Source: Acanthosepion esculentum
Taxonomy: Eukaryota; Mollusca; Cephalopoda; Sepiida; Sepiidae
NCBI GenBank assembly: GCA_964036315.1
Contig: OZ038495.1
Location: forward strand, 28,794,682 to 28,858,681
DNA: 64,000 nucleotides
Direction: 5' to 3'
The notes beneath the pieces were generated by a model that saw only the letters and a list, made by a program, of their open reading frames with translations, did not search any database and was not told the origin of the DNA. Positions 23,176 to 32,755 of the stretch are shown here, one piece after another; position 1 is the stretch's first letter, and each line of letters begins with the position of its first letter. A program made the position numbers and the translations under genes.

Positions 23176-23354
23176 CCTTGCTTGGGGTGATACGCTTAAA
23201 AAAAAAAAAGATCGGGATGAGGAGAAAATAACGAGGAGGTTGCCGGAAATTTTATATAATTGGTGACGGCAACGACTTTTAAAAACTTGATATGAATCAT
23301 GTAAATGTATGAATAATTAATCTTTGTATAATACACCAAATTTTGTTTTAGATA
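23176..23354. other. Short spacer to the mariner
   Basis: An A-run at 23198-23209 could be the LINE-B 3' tail. The rest is unassigned. Confidence 0.3.
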
Positions 23355-24912
23355 TTAGGTTGTCCGGAAAGTTCTTGCCGATTTTTACTCGTTCATGTTC
23401 CGACAAGTTAGAATACGTCAAATCTATCGCCAGATACAATATGCTTACATTTCCTATTAGATCGCATTTCAAACTATTTCGAAACAAAGTTTAAAATTAC
23501 TTAATTCGTGTCAGTTATGCATCCCTGTGAAAATGGAAGATTATAAGGTGCGTTTTAGACATGTGATGGTTTTTTTACCTCGCAAGCAACAAAAAACGAT
23601 ATGTTATGTGTCCGTTGAAAATGCTTTAGCAGACAGAGATGTACGGAAGTTGTTCGCAAAGTTTAAACTTGGTGACTGTAGCTTTATTGATGAAGAACGC
23701 TCAGACAGAACACCCTAATAAAGATGACGACCAAATCAAGATATTTATTGAGAATAGCCCTGCATTACACAACATGGAAATTGGTAGAAACACTAATTCT
23801 ATGAAAATCCACCATCCATAAGCCTTAGCGCAGGGGTGGCCAACCTTTTGATTCCATGCGCCAATATTTTGTACGATTAATTTAAATACGCCACATAAAC
23901 ATTCACTTCCTTTCAGTATATGGACATATTTTAAAGTTATAACAAAAAGAAATGGGACAAACACAAATCAAAGTTTTAGCCCTTTCGCAAAGGACGTGCA
24001 ATAAATATAAAATCACTGAAATGAATGAGTAGAAGTGGCTTAGTTTCTTTTCATCAAAAGGATGCAATGCGCCGCTTGTAAGCATCCAATGCGCCACTTA
24101 TGACGCATACGCCACAGGTTGGCCATCCGTGCCTTAGCGAATCTTGGTTACTCAAATCGCTACGATATTGGAGTACCACATGGTTTAAGTAAAATAATAT
24201 TTTGGATCGTATTTCATCTGTGATTTGCTTTATAAAGGCAATGAAAATGCACCCTTTTTTAAGCTAATTTCGACAGGTGATGAGAAATGGATCGTTTACA
24301 ACAATGTTTAGTGAAAACGATCATCGGGTAAGCGACATGAGCCAAATTTAGCCACCTCGAAAGCAAATCTTCATCCTAAGAAAGTTATGCTGTGCATCTG
24401 GTGGGATTGGTAAGGAATTCTGTACTATGAGCTTCTGCCAATTAACCAGTCAATCGATCCTGAAAAGTACTGCTTGCAACAGAATGAATTAAAGGCAGTA
24501 ATTCAAGAAAAACGCCCAGAATTGGCGAACAGGAAAGGTGTTGTTTTCCATCAGGATAATGCCAGACCTCACGTTTCTTTAGCGACCCGACAAAAATTGT
24601 TACAGCTTGCCTGGTATGTGCCCCATCCACCATATTCACAACACATTGCTCCTTCGAATTTTCATTTATTCAGGTCCTTACAAATTGATCTCAATGGTAA
24701 AAATTTCAATTCTTTGGATGACATAAAAAACCGCCTTACTGTGTTCTTTGTTGAGAAACCATCGAAATTCTGGGCAGATGGAATCTTTAAGTTGTAGGAA
24801 ATTGGGTGAAAGGTTGTGCAACAAAATGATTCATATTTATTTGAATAAATATTTAATGGCATAATTTTGTTTCGTGCTTTAGACATCGGCGTGAACTTTC
24901 TGGACAACCTAA
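23355..24912 (+). mobile_element. Mariner element, inactive, with a nested MITE
   Basis: Terminal repeats TTAGGTTGTCCGGAAAGTTC and its diverged complement (GAACTTTCTGGACAACCTAA) are bounded by TA at 23353-23354 and 24913-24914. Without the nested 301-bp MITE and its duplicated 8 bp the length is ~1.25 kb, normal for mariner. The transposase starts at 23533 ('MEDYKVRFRHVMVF') with HTH-region words 'KFKLGDCSFIDEERS'. The first catalytic Asp lies in 'GDEKWIVYNN' (24277) and the second in 'HQDNARPH' (24550). The third block reads 'YSQHIAPSNFHLF', where active DD34D enzymes have Asp at the N. That substitution, frameshifts and the insertion make it dead. The best-preserved frame is 24474-24797. 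Confidence 0.93.
23831..24131. mobile_element. hAT-type MITE inserted in the mariner
   Basis: A 301-bp non-coding element with terminal repeats CAGGGGTGGCCAACC and GGTTGGCCATCCGTG (13 of 15 positions match as inverted repeats). It is flanked by a perfect 8-bp duplication CCTTAGCG (23823-23830 and 24132-24139). The 8-bp duplication and CAGGGGTGGC-type end are typical of hAT elements. Near both ends it carries ATGCGCCA words in inverted orientation. Confidence 0.92.
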
Positions 24913-24914
24913 TA

Positions 24915-27285
24915 CTTATTGATAACGCCACCTGTTTCATTAATGACGTGTTATTCCGATATTAGCATACCACGACCTATTACTCACAAGCACTCAAGGT
25001 AGATATCATTCAGTTTACTATAACAACGGAATATCTCATCGCTTTTACTATATCTCATTGCAGTTTACTATACCAACGGAATATCTCATTGATTCTTATT
25101 TCTTCAGCTTCCGTTTTTAGGGTTCTTAGAATAATTTTTACTTTGAACGATTTTAAAACTAGAATTCTTATTTTACGATCTTTTCTTTTCAAAAAGTTTC
25201 AAGAGAGGCAAATCTCAATTTTCTATTGCACAGCCTGGCGTTAAATGGCACCTTAAATTGTATAACAAATGAGGTAATGATTATATAGCAATCTACATAT
25301 ATAATGTCTGCAGATATATGTGTAAACTTTGTGTGTGTGTGTGAGAGAGTTAGAAGGAGAGAGAGAGTGTGTGTGTGTGTTTATGTGTGTGTGTGTGCGC
25401 CAATATTTATTACATCAGAAATTGTCATCATTACACTTCTGACAACGCAGCCATAATTACTTAATGGTGGAATGAATGATGATTAGGATATTTAAGAAAA
25501 TGTAAACAAATCAAATTTTGATATTTCAAAAATATAATGCAATTAGAGTTTTTTTTTTTAATATTTAAAAGGTTAATATGACGATACGCATTCGCGTATG
25601 CCGACACTTTATTTGACAGGGAAAACCTAATTAAAGCAAGGAGACAACACTTAGAAGCAAAGAAAAATAGTTTTTACCTACTGAGGTCGCTGTTCTGTCA
25701 GTTATCATTGAAAAATTGCAAATTTTTAAAAGCTCTAATTATATCGGAACATTGCCAAAAAACGGAAGACATTTTTTTTCATACGAAACTAATATTTGTA
25801 ATTATGATTATCAAAACGCGTGCAAATTGGCGAAGAGAATTACAAGACGATTAGAATAATTTCAAACAAAGAAAAAACGAGATCATGCACAAAACTATAT
25901 TGTTGAAATCACCAAGATTCCTAAGCTACTGGTGAAGGTTTAAGGATATTTGGTATCGTTTGATTTCCAGCAAAAACTTATGGATACTCTTTGTGTGAAG
26001 AATCAGCTAGTTTATTATACTATAGTGTTAGTTCGTATCTACCACGATCAATAGAGTATTATCGCTTCTTTTCCAACTTTTACCTCAATATTAATATTAG
26101 CAATTTACTATGAACAATGATATCGATGTAAATAAAAAGAAAAAACAACAAGGCGATATTTCCTATATCGTTGTTATTTTTAATACATTTACAAACACCG
26201 ACTACGTTTTATAAGGAAACTTAGCAAAATATCACCGATATTAAAATTTATCCTCAGTTTCTGTTATTGTGTACATACCTGCACACATGCCAGATGATTA
26301 CGAAAGAAACAAATGTGTTCAGGACTTGGTGCTTAGAGTGGAGTAATGGTTAGTATGTTCGTCTACATTCTCATTAATATTAAGTGCCAAATACCTGTAC
26401 CTTTGTGTCTAACTAAGCTGTACTTACTACATACTAAATTATAGCCCAGGGTGGATTTTCTTTCCCTTCTGCTGCATATCAGCTGCAGATTCAATCATAC
26501 ATAAAAGTAAATACACCTTGCATCTGGCAAATAAAAATAGGCTCTAATCTGAATATTCCGTGTCCTGTAGAAATGTTAATGCTCAAATAGAATAAAGTTG
26601 ATGTAAATTCAAAGAACAAATTTTGATTTTAGCTTTTATAGGCCTAATATTTACAACAATGAAGCATCATTCAGCCATGATCAAGTTAGCATCAGCCAAC
26701 CACTTAGTCAAGTCGAGCGGAAAACTTGCTTCCATATAAAGTTAATCGATTGTATACAATTCTATCAATACAATCGGTATTAATTTTCTTTCGAAAACCT
26801 ACAACGAAGTAAATGTGCTTTCGACTGAACAAACTCCCTTAAACACTATATAATGTACATGTCCGGCTAAATCACGCTTGACAATGCTATAAGTTTTAAA
26901 TCAAATCCCCACACGCAAAATGGTGTTGTGAATAACGCGTCGTTTTAAAAAGGGGCTATGTTTAGCTATAAATAATTACAACATTTTTAAAATTAAAACA
27001 GATCATTTTTAGGAAGTTCAGGATTTTTTCAAGTCATTACTAGGGATGTTCTGTTTTATTTTGAAGTTGTTTGTTTGCATACAGAACTGCTTATTACAAT
27101 CTGCATTTTATCCCATCCTTTCTGTGTTGATGTAATTCTTTATATATGCTGATATCTAGACGAATGAACGGAGCCATTGCTGGAGCGTCCATCTGCAAAA
27201 CTCTTGAGTTTAGTTGCAGAATATATCAATCAGCAAAATGACAGCAATTATGTTTGTACTAAAGTTACACACATATAGATTTCAA
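24915..27285. other. AT-rich 2.4 kb, mostly unassigned
   Basis: Small features only: a direct duplication of ~53 bp at 25010-25095 (CAGTTTACTATA.CAACGGAATATCTCATTG), a GT/GA microsatellite at 25330-25400, and a weak tRNA-like head at 26330-26400 (GGAGTAATGGTTAGTATG without a good B box). No coding frame is supported. Confidence 0.5.
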
Positions 27286-27425
27286 CAGACGAAAATATAG
27301 ATCATCTCATCTGTCTTATCGATCCCGGTCTGGACTGAAGTCATACAGGGCTTGACAGAACAGAGCGGAGTATCAGTCCATACCGGGGTTGATAAGACAG
27401 AAGAGCCGACCCATATTTTCGTCTG
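27286..27425. mobile_element. 140-bp palindromic MITE-like unit
   Basis: Arms 27286-27341 and 27370-27425 are diverged inverted repeats: ends CAGACGAAAATATAG and CCATATTTTCGTCTG, inner parts TCTGTCTTATCGATCCCGG and CCGGGGTTGATAAGACAGA. The loop is ~28 bp. No clear target-site duplication is seen, so the element class is unknown. Confidence 0.65.
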
Positions 27426-27839
27426 CTTAAATAAGCTTATTCGCCATATAAGGTGAATTTAGATTTTATTCTGTATAGATTATTTGATCTGTAATAATAA
27501 ATAGATTGAGCTCTTTCTGTGGATCAGTTTAATCTTTTATATTACAAGGATCCACCTGGATTATATACCAACTGTTCTGTTAAGTTCAAACATTGGTCAG
27601 TTGACGAGAGTCGTCTTATTTAGCTGCTGTCAGGTGGGAAAAGAGCGATAGTTGAAGCGGTATGTGTGTGAGAGAAAAAAGAGAGAGAGAGAATGACAAA
27701 AGAATAAAGAAAAAGAAAAATATTTGAAAAGGGGCATTTTGTTTGGTAGATTTACTATATGGAATCTTCTACTCTTGGGTTTGCTTTCATCCTTGGATGA
27801 TCTAGGCATAAGAAGAGATGTTGGTGGGGACGAAACAAA
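27426..27839. other. Unassigned
   Basis: A purine-rich patch (GAGAGAGAAAAAAGAG words) lies at 27667-27720. The Ser-rich minus-strand frame at 27630-27956 has no recognised domain. Confidence 0.4.
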
Positions 27840-28535
27840 ACAATTTTTCTTGTATATATGTATGCAGGTGTGCAGTGAAATAGGAAAGAACACGTTAGGT
27901 AGATAATCCGGTGTTCTATAATATTTAGCTTTATTTTCAAAAGGACAGTGCTCCATACAGAAGTAGAGCTTATATTATAATAATATTTTTAGTTTTTAAA
28001 AATATGATTCCTCCGCTACATAAGAGTTCTCATGTTTCAAAAGCGAGAGCCGAGACCCCTAGCATAATTTATTAAGTTATGTAGAGTTAAGGTGTCTGGA
28101 CCCGCTTCCTTGTCAAGCGAGAATTTGGGAATAAGCTATCTTTTGGTTAGCTAGTGTTTATAGTGACTAGCATAAGCCAAAACCACTCTGGACATAGAAT
28201 CACCACTGTAACTTGATACGCATTTTTGGAAAGGGACTGGCCTGTAGATAAAAATTAATTCTTAATTCTTAGCCCCTTAAACCACCTAACTTCAACGGCC
28301 GAAACTAGCCGTTTCCATAGCAACTAATGTTCCAATGATACCGTATTTATAAACACTAGCTAACCAAAAGATAGCTTATTCCCAACTTCTCGCTTGACAA
28401 GGAAGCGGGTCCAGACACCTTAACTCTACATAACTTAAAAAATTATGTTAGGGGTCTCGGCTCTCGCTTTTGAAACATGAGAACTCTTATGTAGCGGAGG
28501 AATAATATTTTTATAAACTAAAAATATTATTATAT

Positions 28536-28540
<5 letters not shown>
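27840..28540. mobile_element. Large foldback, ~195-bp arms, with terminal module
   Basis: The left arm (27970-28162) and right arm (28346-28540) are near-perfect reverse complements, for example CCTCCGCTACATAAGAGTTC against its complement and TCTTTTGGTTAGCTAGTGTT against AACACTAGCTAACCAAAAGA. The loop is ~183 bp and includes a CGGCCGAAACTAGCCG hairpin at 28298. Left of the left arm, 27880-27960 carries the terminal module (GGAAAGAACACGTTAGGTA, 'CCGGTGTTCT', 'CAGTGCTCCATAC') shared with 8.9, 29.1 and 40.9 kb. The right arm ends at (TA)n. Confidence 0.8.
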
Positions 28541-28613
<73 letters not shown>

Positions 28614-28615
28614 GG
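28541..28615. repeat. (TA)n-(GT)n-(GGGT)n microsatellite
   Basis: TA to 28560, GT to 28605, ending GGGTGGGTGGGGTGG. The last part could form a local G-rich structure. Confidence 0.95.
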
Positions 28616-28654
28616 GTGGACTCTCACGTATTATATATATTTCGACGTCAAGCC

Positions 28655-28993
28655 GCACAATTCCTAGAAACCGACAGCCCATACACCAGCACATGTGATT
28701 AGATTATAGTGGTGAGGGCTTTGTGCAGAATCGACCACACTTTTTGAAGGACCGGATACAGATGCCTAGTGTACTACGTGCCACAAGGTCCCCAAACGAC
28801 TCTCCGCAGGTTTTGAATTCAGTGTTATCCTTCTCCTAGACCAAGTGCCATCCAAGGCTATAGAACCCAGTTTGCCCTGCTAATTACCCATAGCTGAAGG
28901 GAGAAGAAATGGATTAGAATGTAAGTGAATGTAATGGATTCGACTGGAATTCGAGCTCGACTCTCCAATTCCTCAATCCGAGTTACTATCTAC

Positions 28994-28995
<2 letters not shown>
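28655..28995 (-). mobile_element. SINE-II, long-tailed copy
   Basis: The minus-strand head (28930-28995) has a box B-like region in GAATTCCAGTCGAATCC and the diagnostic GATTGAGGAATTGGAGAG. The body has AGCTATGGGTAATTAGC and 'CCTTGGATGGCACTTGGTCTA', and a 3' part with GGGGACCTTGTGGCACGTAG matching 57950. The 3' part differs from the tail in the 20.1 and 48.2 kb copies, so two subfamilies exist. Confidence 0.85.

Positions 28996-29088
<93 letters not shown>
28996..29088. repeat. (TA)n-(TG)n microsatellite
   Basis: TA to 29062, TG to 29086. It abuts the SINE-II head. Confidence 0.97.
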
Positions 29089-29109
29089 CAGTGTCCGTGC
29101 AAATATATA

Positions 29110-29338
<229 letters not shown>

Positions 29339-29340
29339 TT

Positions 29341-29645
29341 AGACACCAATCCTTTTTTCATGCACATTTCATTAAAACGACTCACAAGGTGCTTTTATTT
29401 AGTTTTTTATATAATTTCTCGTGCGATCTAATAATGTTTTTTTTTAGATGATAAATTATATAAAAACTGCCCGAATGTTCTTTCGGACAGTTTTTATATA
29501 ATTTATCATCTGAATCGGATAAAAAGAACATTCGGACAGTTTTTATATAATTTATCATCTGAAAAGATAAACATTATTAGATCGCACGAGAATTATATAA
29601 AAAATAAATAAAAGCACCTTGTCAGTCGTTTTTAATGAAATGTGC

Positions 29646-29650
<5 letters not shown>
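29341..29650. mobile_element. Foldback of two PLE N-terminal/3' ends
   Basis: The left arm (minus) and right arm (plus) each carry the PLE segment with 'KLNKSTL' and 'FNEMC' words: AAGCACCTTGT.AGTCGTTTT and AATGAAATGTGCAT. Both end at TA-rich repeats outside and meet near 29485 in the middle. The right arm contains a duplicated GAACATTCGGACAGTTTTTA block. The sequence matches the intact-looking copy at 61799-62040. Confidence 0.8.
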
Positions 29651-29702
<52 letters not shown>

Positions 29703-29868
29703 TAAAGACATGTTTATTCATTTGATGCCTGAGAGCATTAAAGATTTGTTTGGGTTTATGCAATGTGTTCCGAGTACGTTTCTGCGTATCATCATGTTAA
29801 ATTCAGAAGTACCGCGGCTGTATTTTGAGTTATCGTCCTTTATAGGGCCAAATAATTTAACACCCACT

Positions 29869-29922
<54 letters not shown>
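29651..29922. repeat. Two (TA)n tracts with ~170 bp between
   Basis: TA tracts lie at 29651-29705 and 29874-29922. The middle encodes 'MFIHLMPESIKDLFGFMQCV' in a frame that opens from the TA tract; I do not recognise it. Confidence 0.75.
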
Positions 29923-29925
<3 letters not shown>

Positions 29926-30215
29926 GCTTATTTATGTTTAAATATAACATTTATGTTGGTCACACCACAAACTCTCTTTCACAACGCGTCACACTACATT
30001 TGAATGATAACACTAACATTTTTAGGCATTTAAAACAACATGCCTGGTCGCATACACAATTCCGGAAAATCCTTGTTGAAAACACAACTATATTGAAACA
30101 TGAAAACAATAAACAAAAATTAAAAATTCTTGAAACTATATACATAAAACAGTTGAAACCTAACCTGAACAAAATAAACTATGAAATCTCCAGAAATATT
30201 CTTAAATGCCTATAA
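29922..30215 (+). CDS. Partial PLE GIY-YIG endonuclease C-terminus
   Basis: The frame opens out of a TA tract and reads 'YVGHTTNSLSQRV' (second half of the GIY-YIG motif with the following Arg), then 'HLKQHAWSHTQFRKILVEN', 'TTILKHENN', and 'LKILETIYIKQLKPNLNKI' carrying the catalytic-Glu region and terminal Asn. This order is diagnostic of the C-terminal endonuclease of Penelope-like retroelements, which nicks the target for reverse transcription. The GIY half and all of the RT are missing, lost at the TA junction, so it is a 5'-truncated remnant although the 97 codons are open. It is the best-preserved PLE coding segment in the window. Confidence 0.8.
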
Positions 30216-30623
30216 TTGGTAACAGAAGCCATTGGTTTATACCAACGCCTTCCCATACTTAATACGTCTCGCTTTCACTCTCGCGTGGTCATGTGTGATG
30301 TCATCAGCTGCGTTGCGATTTTCCCTTCCAGCGTCCTGTATGCACGAGTTTGTCGTTGCTTGGAAATCTTCCATGTAAACATAAACAGACTATCATTATT
30401 GTTTTGTCCGTGTATTGTTTAATATATTTTAATGTAATTGTCATCTTTGATAATGGCTTATGTAAGCTGAAAGCTTAGATTGGATTAAAAAACATGTATC
30501 AATATTGTGATTTTCTTTCATCTTTTAATGATAATGTTATTAAGCTTATCAGACGATGTCAAAAGAATTTACATAAAATAAATAAACAACACTTGTCTAT
30601 ATTATTTAATGAAACATGCATCA

Positions 30624-30625
<2 letters not shown>
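30216..30625 (+). mobile_element. PLE 3' UTR and terminus, ending at (TA)n
   Basis: It follows the endonuclease stop. A ~230-bp UTR leads to a hammerhead-like motif (30443-30484), then ~140 bp ending 'TCTATATTATTTAATGAAAC', the start of the N-terminal 'LFNETC' block, and the TA/TG tract at 30626. Together with 29922-30215 this is a ~700-bp 5'-truncated PLE copy bounded by TA repeats on both sides, which shows where the 3' boundary of the family lies. Confidence 0.75.
30443..30484 (+). ncRNA. Hammerhead-like ribozyme motif, U3-A8 variant with 4-bp stem I
   Basis: AUCU (30443-30446, stem I); core UUGAUAA (30447-30453); stem II U + GGCUU..AAGCU (30454-30468); GAA (30469-30471); AGCU (30472-30475, minimal stem III); U in the cleavage position (30476); AGAU (30477-30480), which pairs perfectly with AUCU. 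Compared with 7108 and 61956 both stem I strands have changed together. The core carries U3-A8 in place of C3-G8. Position in a PLE 3' UTR fits known PLE hammerheads. Confidence 0.55.

Positions 30626-30705
<80 letters not shown>
30626..30705. repeat. (TA)n-(TG)n microsatellite
   Basis: A short TA run, then about 70 bp of TG with one TATG break. It is the 3' flank of the PLE copy. Confidence 0.97.
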
Positions 30706-30706
<1 letters not shown>

Positions 30707-31415
30707 ATAACTCTACATTCGCCGACCAAAAGAGGGAATTAGCATATTATGCATTTTACTGATATTTGAATGCATTTATTCTTTATGTTGTATGTTTTAT
30801 TCTTAGTCACAGAAGTTAAAAAAGGATCAATGGGTGAGGCTCGTTTCATTTTGCCACTCTCAAAGTGGGGACAAAGAAAAATGAGATGGACCGTTGGAAT
30901 GTATCTCCTCTCAGATAGGAATTAAGGGTACCTATACTAAGTTGAAAATTTAGCTCAGTTTCAATCCCATCTATCTGTTTATGTATGTTATTGTATGCAG
31001 TGCGTGTGTGTATGTGTACGTACTCGTGGATGAGATGAACACCGTGAACTGTGGTGATGACAATTCATCTGGGAGAAGCTGCAATTACGATAATAAATCA
31101 GTTTGCTCATTAGACATCTTACTGGCTAACAATAGAAGAGAAGAAAATTCTGACATAAACCCATCACTTTGGCCTTATGGAAATGCCTAAGATTATGCTT
31201 GAATAAGTGTAACCCGTCCGCCACGAGGGTTACCAAAAAAACGCGTCCATCGGTGACACACCAGAAATATACCTAAAAATCTGCTACTTGTAATGAAAGG
31301 TCTAGTCAGTCACCTAACCTATCAACTAAACTTTCGACAAGAAAATCAATTTGAACTTTTTTACAGTGTAAAGTCGAAACAATGAACGCCCAGCCAGCAT
31401 CAGCTGAAAAGAAAT
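30706..31415. other. Unassigned
   Basis: No domain is recognisable. The 69-residue frame at 30981-31190 has unremarkable composition. Confidence 0.4.
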
Positions 31416-32070
31416 ATAAATTGTGACGCTCTCTATATGCAAAAAGGTGGTTTGCTGGTGACGCTATTACACACCTAGGACACAACTTTTATGGAAATAG
31501 CCTAAAAGAGAAAACTCAACATGGAACATGCAAATCATCAGATATTGTAATAGACAATGTTTTACACCAGTCAGAAAGGTTGCTAGCATAGTTGCTTCAG
31601 ACTGTAAAATCAAAGTCACATCAGCCATATCCACAATTAAAAAAAGAGAAATCTTCTGTAGTCGATTAACTAAGTTTGTATTGTAGAAAAAAACGAAAAC
31701 TGTATATCTATGGAGATTTTCGAGTCAGTGCTAGTGTTTTGGAATACCACTATTCCTTTGATGGAAAGAAGACATCACTGTTTGAAACCGAAGCCTCCAA
31801 CAACAATGGGGAACTAACTAACTATCCATTTTTTACTCGAAAAATAAGTCCATCCTAAATACATGGTTTGACAACTTCTTGAAAAATCGAATCAAATGGT
31901 ATGGCCAAAATGGAGTAACCAAAAAGATTATTGATTTATCCTACTTAGCCGAAGTATGTGAGACACATCCAGAATTATCTAGCTGGAAGAAAAGCGTCCC
32001 ACGGGACGACAAACAACCTTTAAAAAGATTGATACTAAGAAAGAAGCAAACAGAAACGAAAGAAAACTAG
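31416..32070 (+). pseudogene. LINE endonuclease fragment, second copy
   Basis: Homologous at DNA level to 20364-20915. It encodes 'LYIYGDFRVSASVLEYHYS' (GDF box), 'GKKTSLFETEASNNNGE', then after a frameshift 'LNTWFDNFLKNRIKWYGQN' and 'KKIIDLSYLAEVCETHP'. Comparison of the two copies lets the ancestral frame be followed past several stops. The missing Asn after GDF is shared, so both may descend from one already defective or divergent master. Confidence 0.82.
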
Positions 32071-32094
32071 AAGATAGAATACTAAATAATTAAG

Positions 32095-32545
32095 AAAAAT
32101 AAGAAAAAAACTAGTCAACTCACACTGAAACCAATATCTCCAAAATGTTGGAAGTCAAATCAATGAAAGCAAACAGATAGATATTGAATGGAAAAAACGG
32201 ACAAACAATATGGCTTCTGTTTTCCCAGGTCTACCGCCAATGTGTTAACGCCCATCACTGAATTTATATATCATGCTCTAGAGAGGAACGGCGGCGAAGC
32301 TCGGGTTGTGGCTGTAGATATCTCGAAGGCGTTTGACATGTTTTGTATGCTGGCTTTCTACGCAAGCTCCAGGCCAACGATGACACAGGACTAATATTTG
32401 ATCTATTCCAATCGTTCTTAACAAATCATAAAAATCTAAAAGACTTTCTCATATTGTTGGCTAAAAATGGCTTCGTGCGAGTGAAACGTGTAAGTATCAG
32501 TGAGAACCATCTTTCGTCAAATCTTGTCGACTGATATTACTGAAT
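32095..32545 (+). pseudogene. LINE reverse transcriptase fragment
   Basis: 'KQYGFCFPRSTANVLTPITE' and 'VVAVDISKAFDMF' (first catalytic Asp block of non-LTR RTs, DxSKAFD) are followed after a frameshift by 'YAGFLRKLQAND', 'GLIFDLFQSFLTNHKN'. This is the finger/palm region of a Jockey/CR1-like RT. It is of a different type from the endonuclease fragment on its left, so this is a patchwork rather than one element. Confidence 0.85.
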
Positions 32546-32554
32546 CACAAAAAA

Positions 32555-32750
32555 TGTACTGAACCAGATCACAGAAACCACATCAATTAAAGACTTTAAA
32601 CAGCGGCAACAACTAAAATGGATAGCACATATAACTCGAAGAGATGATAATGACATAATCAAGATACTGACGTTCAACACTACATGAAAAAGGCAAGAAA
32701 AGAAGCCCCGTCAATACTGAGAAAGATCATTAACGGCTGCTGGACTTGAG
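32555..32750 (+). pseudogene. LINE C-terminal scrap
   Basis: 'TSIKDFKQRQQLKWIAHITR' and 'DDNDIIKILTFNTT' resemble the 'LKWIAHVxR' block after the RT in LINEs related to the endonuclease copy above. It ends at the TA that borders the Tc1-like terminus at 32758. Confidence 0.6.
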
Positions 32751-32755
32751 AGATT

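Noticed and set aside
26330..26400. tRNA gene or SINE head
   Set aside because: An A-box-like GGAGTAATGGTTAG is present, but no B box or SINE body follows.
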